Positions 6,302 through 6,632 of a stretch of 6,632 bases of DNA are shown piece after piece. The stretch covers positions 1-6,632 of the forward strand of contig JAPKEK010000127.1 of the NCBI GenBank assembly GCA_028822125.1, read 5' to 3'. The position numbers were made by a program, and so were the translations under genes. The notes under the pieces were generated by a model that saw nothing but the letters and a program-made list of their open reading frames with translations, was not told where the DNA came from and searched no databases. Source of the DNA: Pseudomonadales bacterium. GTDB lineage: Bacteria; Pseudomonadota; Gammaproteobacteria; Pseudomonadales; Azotimanducaceae. How positions within the stretch are numbered: the first letter of the stretch is position 1; each line of letters starts with the position of its first letter.

Positions 6302-6632
6302 CTGGATTAGGTAAGTTAATGATGACCTTTGCGTTGGCTGCCTGCCTGGGGCTACTGCATAATCAGATTCGGGCAGCAGAAACCCAAACGCTTTCGACTG
6401 GGCAGGAGTTAGATACCTTTGGTGTGATTCAGGCGCTATTTCTAGAGACACGAGAAGCCAATATCAGTGGCTACCGTTATAGGTTTACTGATTTTGGTAA
6501 TAATGTCGCTGAGGTTAAACTGCTGGGCTTTAGTACGGGCTCATTCGAATTATTGGCTCCAGGTATGAAGGTATGGGTTGTATTTGAGGAAGACAGTGAT
6601 GGCCGCCAGGTTGTTTATCTGGAACAGATTCC
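6298..6632 (+). CDS. Small exported protein, PilY2-like (3' truncated by window edge)
   Basis: The frame opens with ATG at 6298, overlapping the pilY1 stop as ATGA, and is still open at the window end after 111 codons. This four-base overlap implies translational coupling and co-transcription. The N-terminus MTGLGKLMMTFALAACLGLL is a signal peptide. Either signal peptidase I cleaves near IRA-AE (after residue 26), or the LAAC at 13-16 is a lipobox making C16 the first residue of a lipoprotein; the hydrophobic stretch running past the cysteine slightly favours the former. The mature part alternates short hydrophobic segments with turns (FGVIQALFLE, ISGYRYRF, VKLLGFSTG, LLAPGMKVWVVF, QVVYLEQI), as expected of a small all-beta fold. 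In Pseudomonas aeruginosa a small periplasmic protein, PilY2 (about 115 residues), directly follows pilY1, and this gene has the same place, approximate size and export signal. The PilY2 match is an inference from context and pattern, not a verified homology. If the frame runs well beyond the window, another identity is possible. Confidence 0.75.
   Translation, partial: MTGLGKLMMTFALAACLGLLHNQIRAAETQTLSTGQELDTFGVIQALFLETREANISGYRYRFTDFGNNVAEVKLLGFSTGSFELLAPGMKVWVVFEEDSDGRQVVYLEQI

Noticed and set aside
6116..6451. A 111-codon minus-strand frame across the pilY1/downstream gene junction
   Set aside because: It is antisense to two coupled genes with a proper ribosome site and overlapping stop/start, and it shows no signal peptide or domain.

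Overview
The window looks like chromosomal DNA from a Gram-negative bacterium with type IV pili, most likely a gammaproteobacterium. The reasons are the PilY1/PilC-family protein that fills most of it, Sec-type signal peptides, and an EstB/class-C-beta-lactamase-like serine hydrolase with C-terminal wording common in that group. Base composition is mid-range. The taxonomic call is an inference, because no rRNA or other marker gene is present.

Layout, all genes on the + strand: (1) positions 1-622, the C-terminal 206 residues of a serine hydrolase whose 5' end lies outside the window; (2) 623-1036, a 414-base gap with no convincing gene, holding a terminator-like hairpin just after the hydrolase, a second hairpin, a 13-base match to the 3' end of 16S rRNA, and three short perfect palindromes nearer the next gene; (3) 1037-6301, one intact 1754-codon gene for a large secreted PilY1-type pilus tip adhesin/assembly protein; (4) 6298 to the window end, the start of a small exported protein whose ATG overlaps the pilY1 stop (ATGA), resembling PilY2 in position and general pattern.

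The PilY1 protein reads in order: signal peptide (1-21), three Ig/cadherin-like modules (about 22-437), a von Willebrand factor A-like domain with a complete MIDAS set (D477/S479/S481, T782, D836), the PilC/PilY1 beta-propeller (about 1136-1560) with a DxDxNxSxD calcium loop at 1441-1449, and a C-terminal tail with a second dockerin/EF-hand-like loop at 1685-1696. The Ig-like N-terminal extension and an arginine-rich, cysteine-flanked loop directly after the first MIDAS motif are its distinctive parts.

The last two genes are probably co-transcribed and would act in the periplasm and on the cell surface in type IV pilus assembly and adhesion. The hydrolase appears to be an unrelated neighbour in its own transcription unit. 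I do not see a wholly new system here. The main interest is the domain architecture of this PilY1 and the fact that no minor pilin genes sit directly upstream of it.
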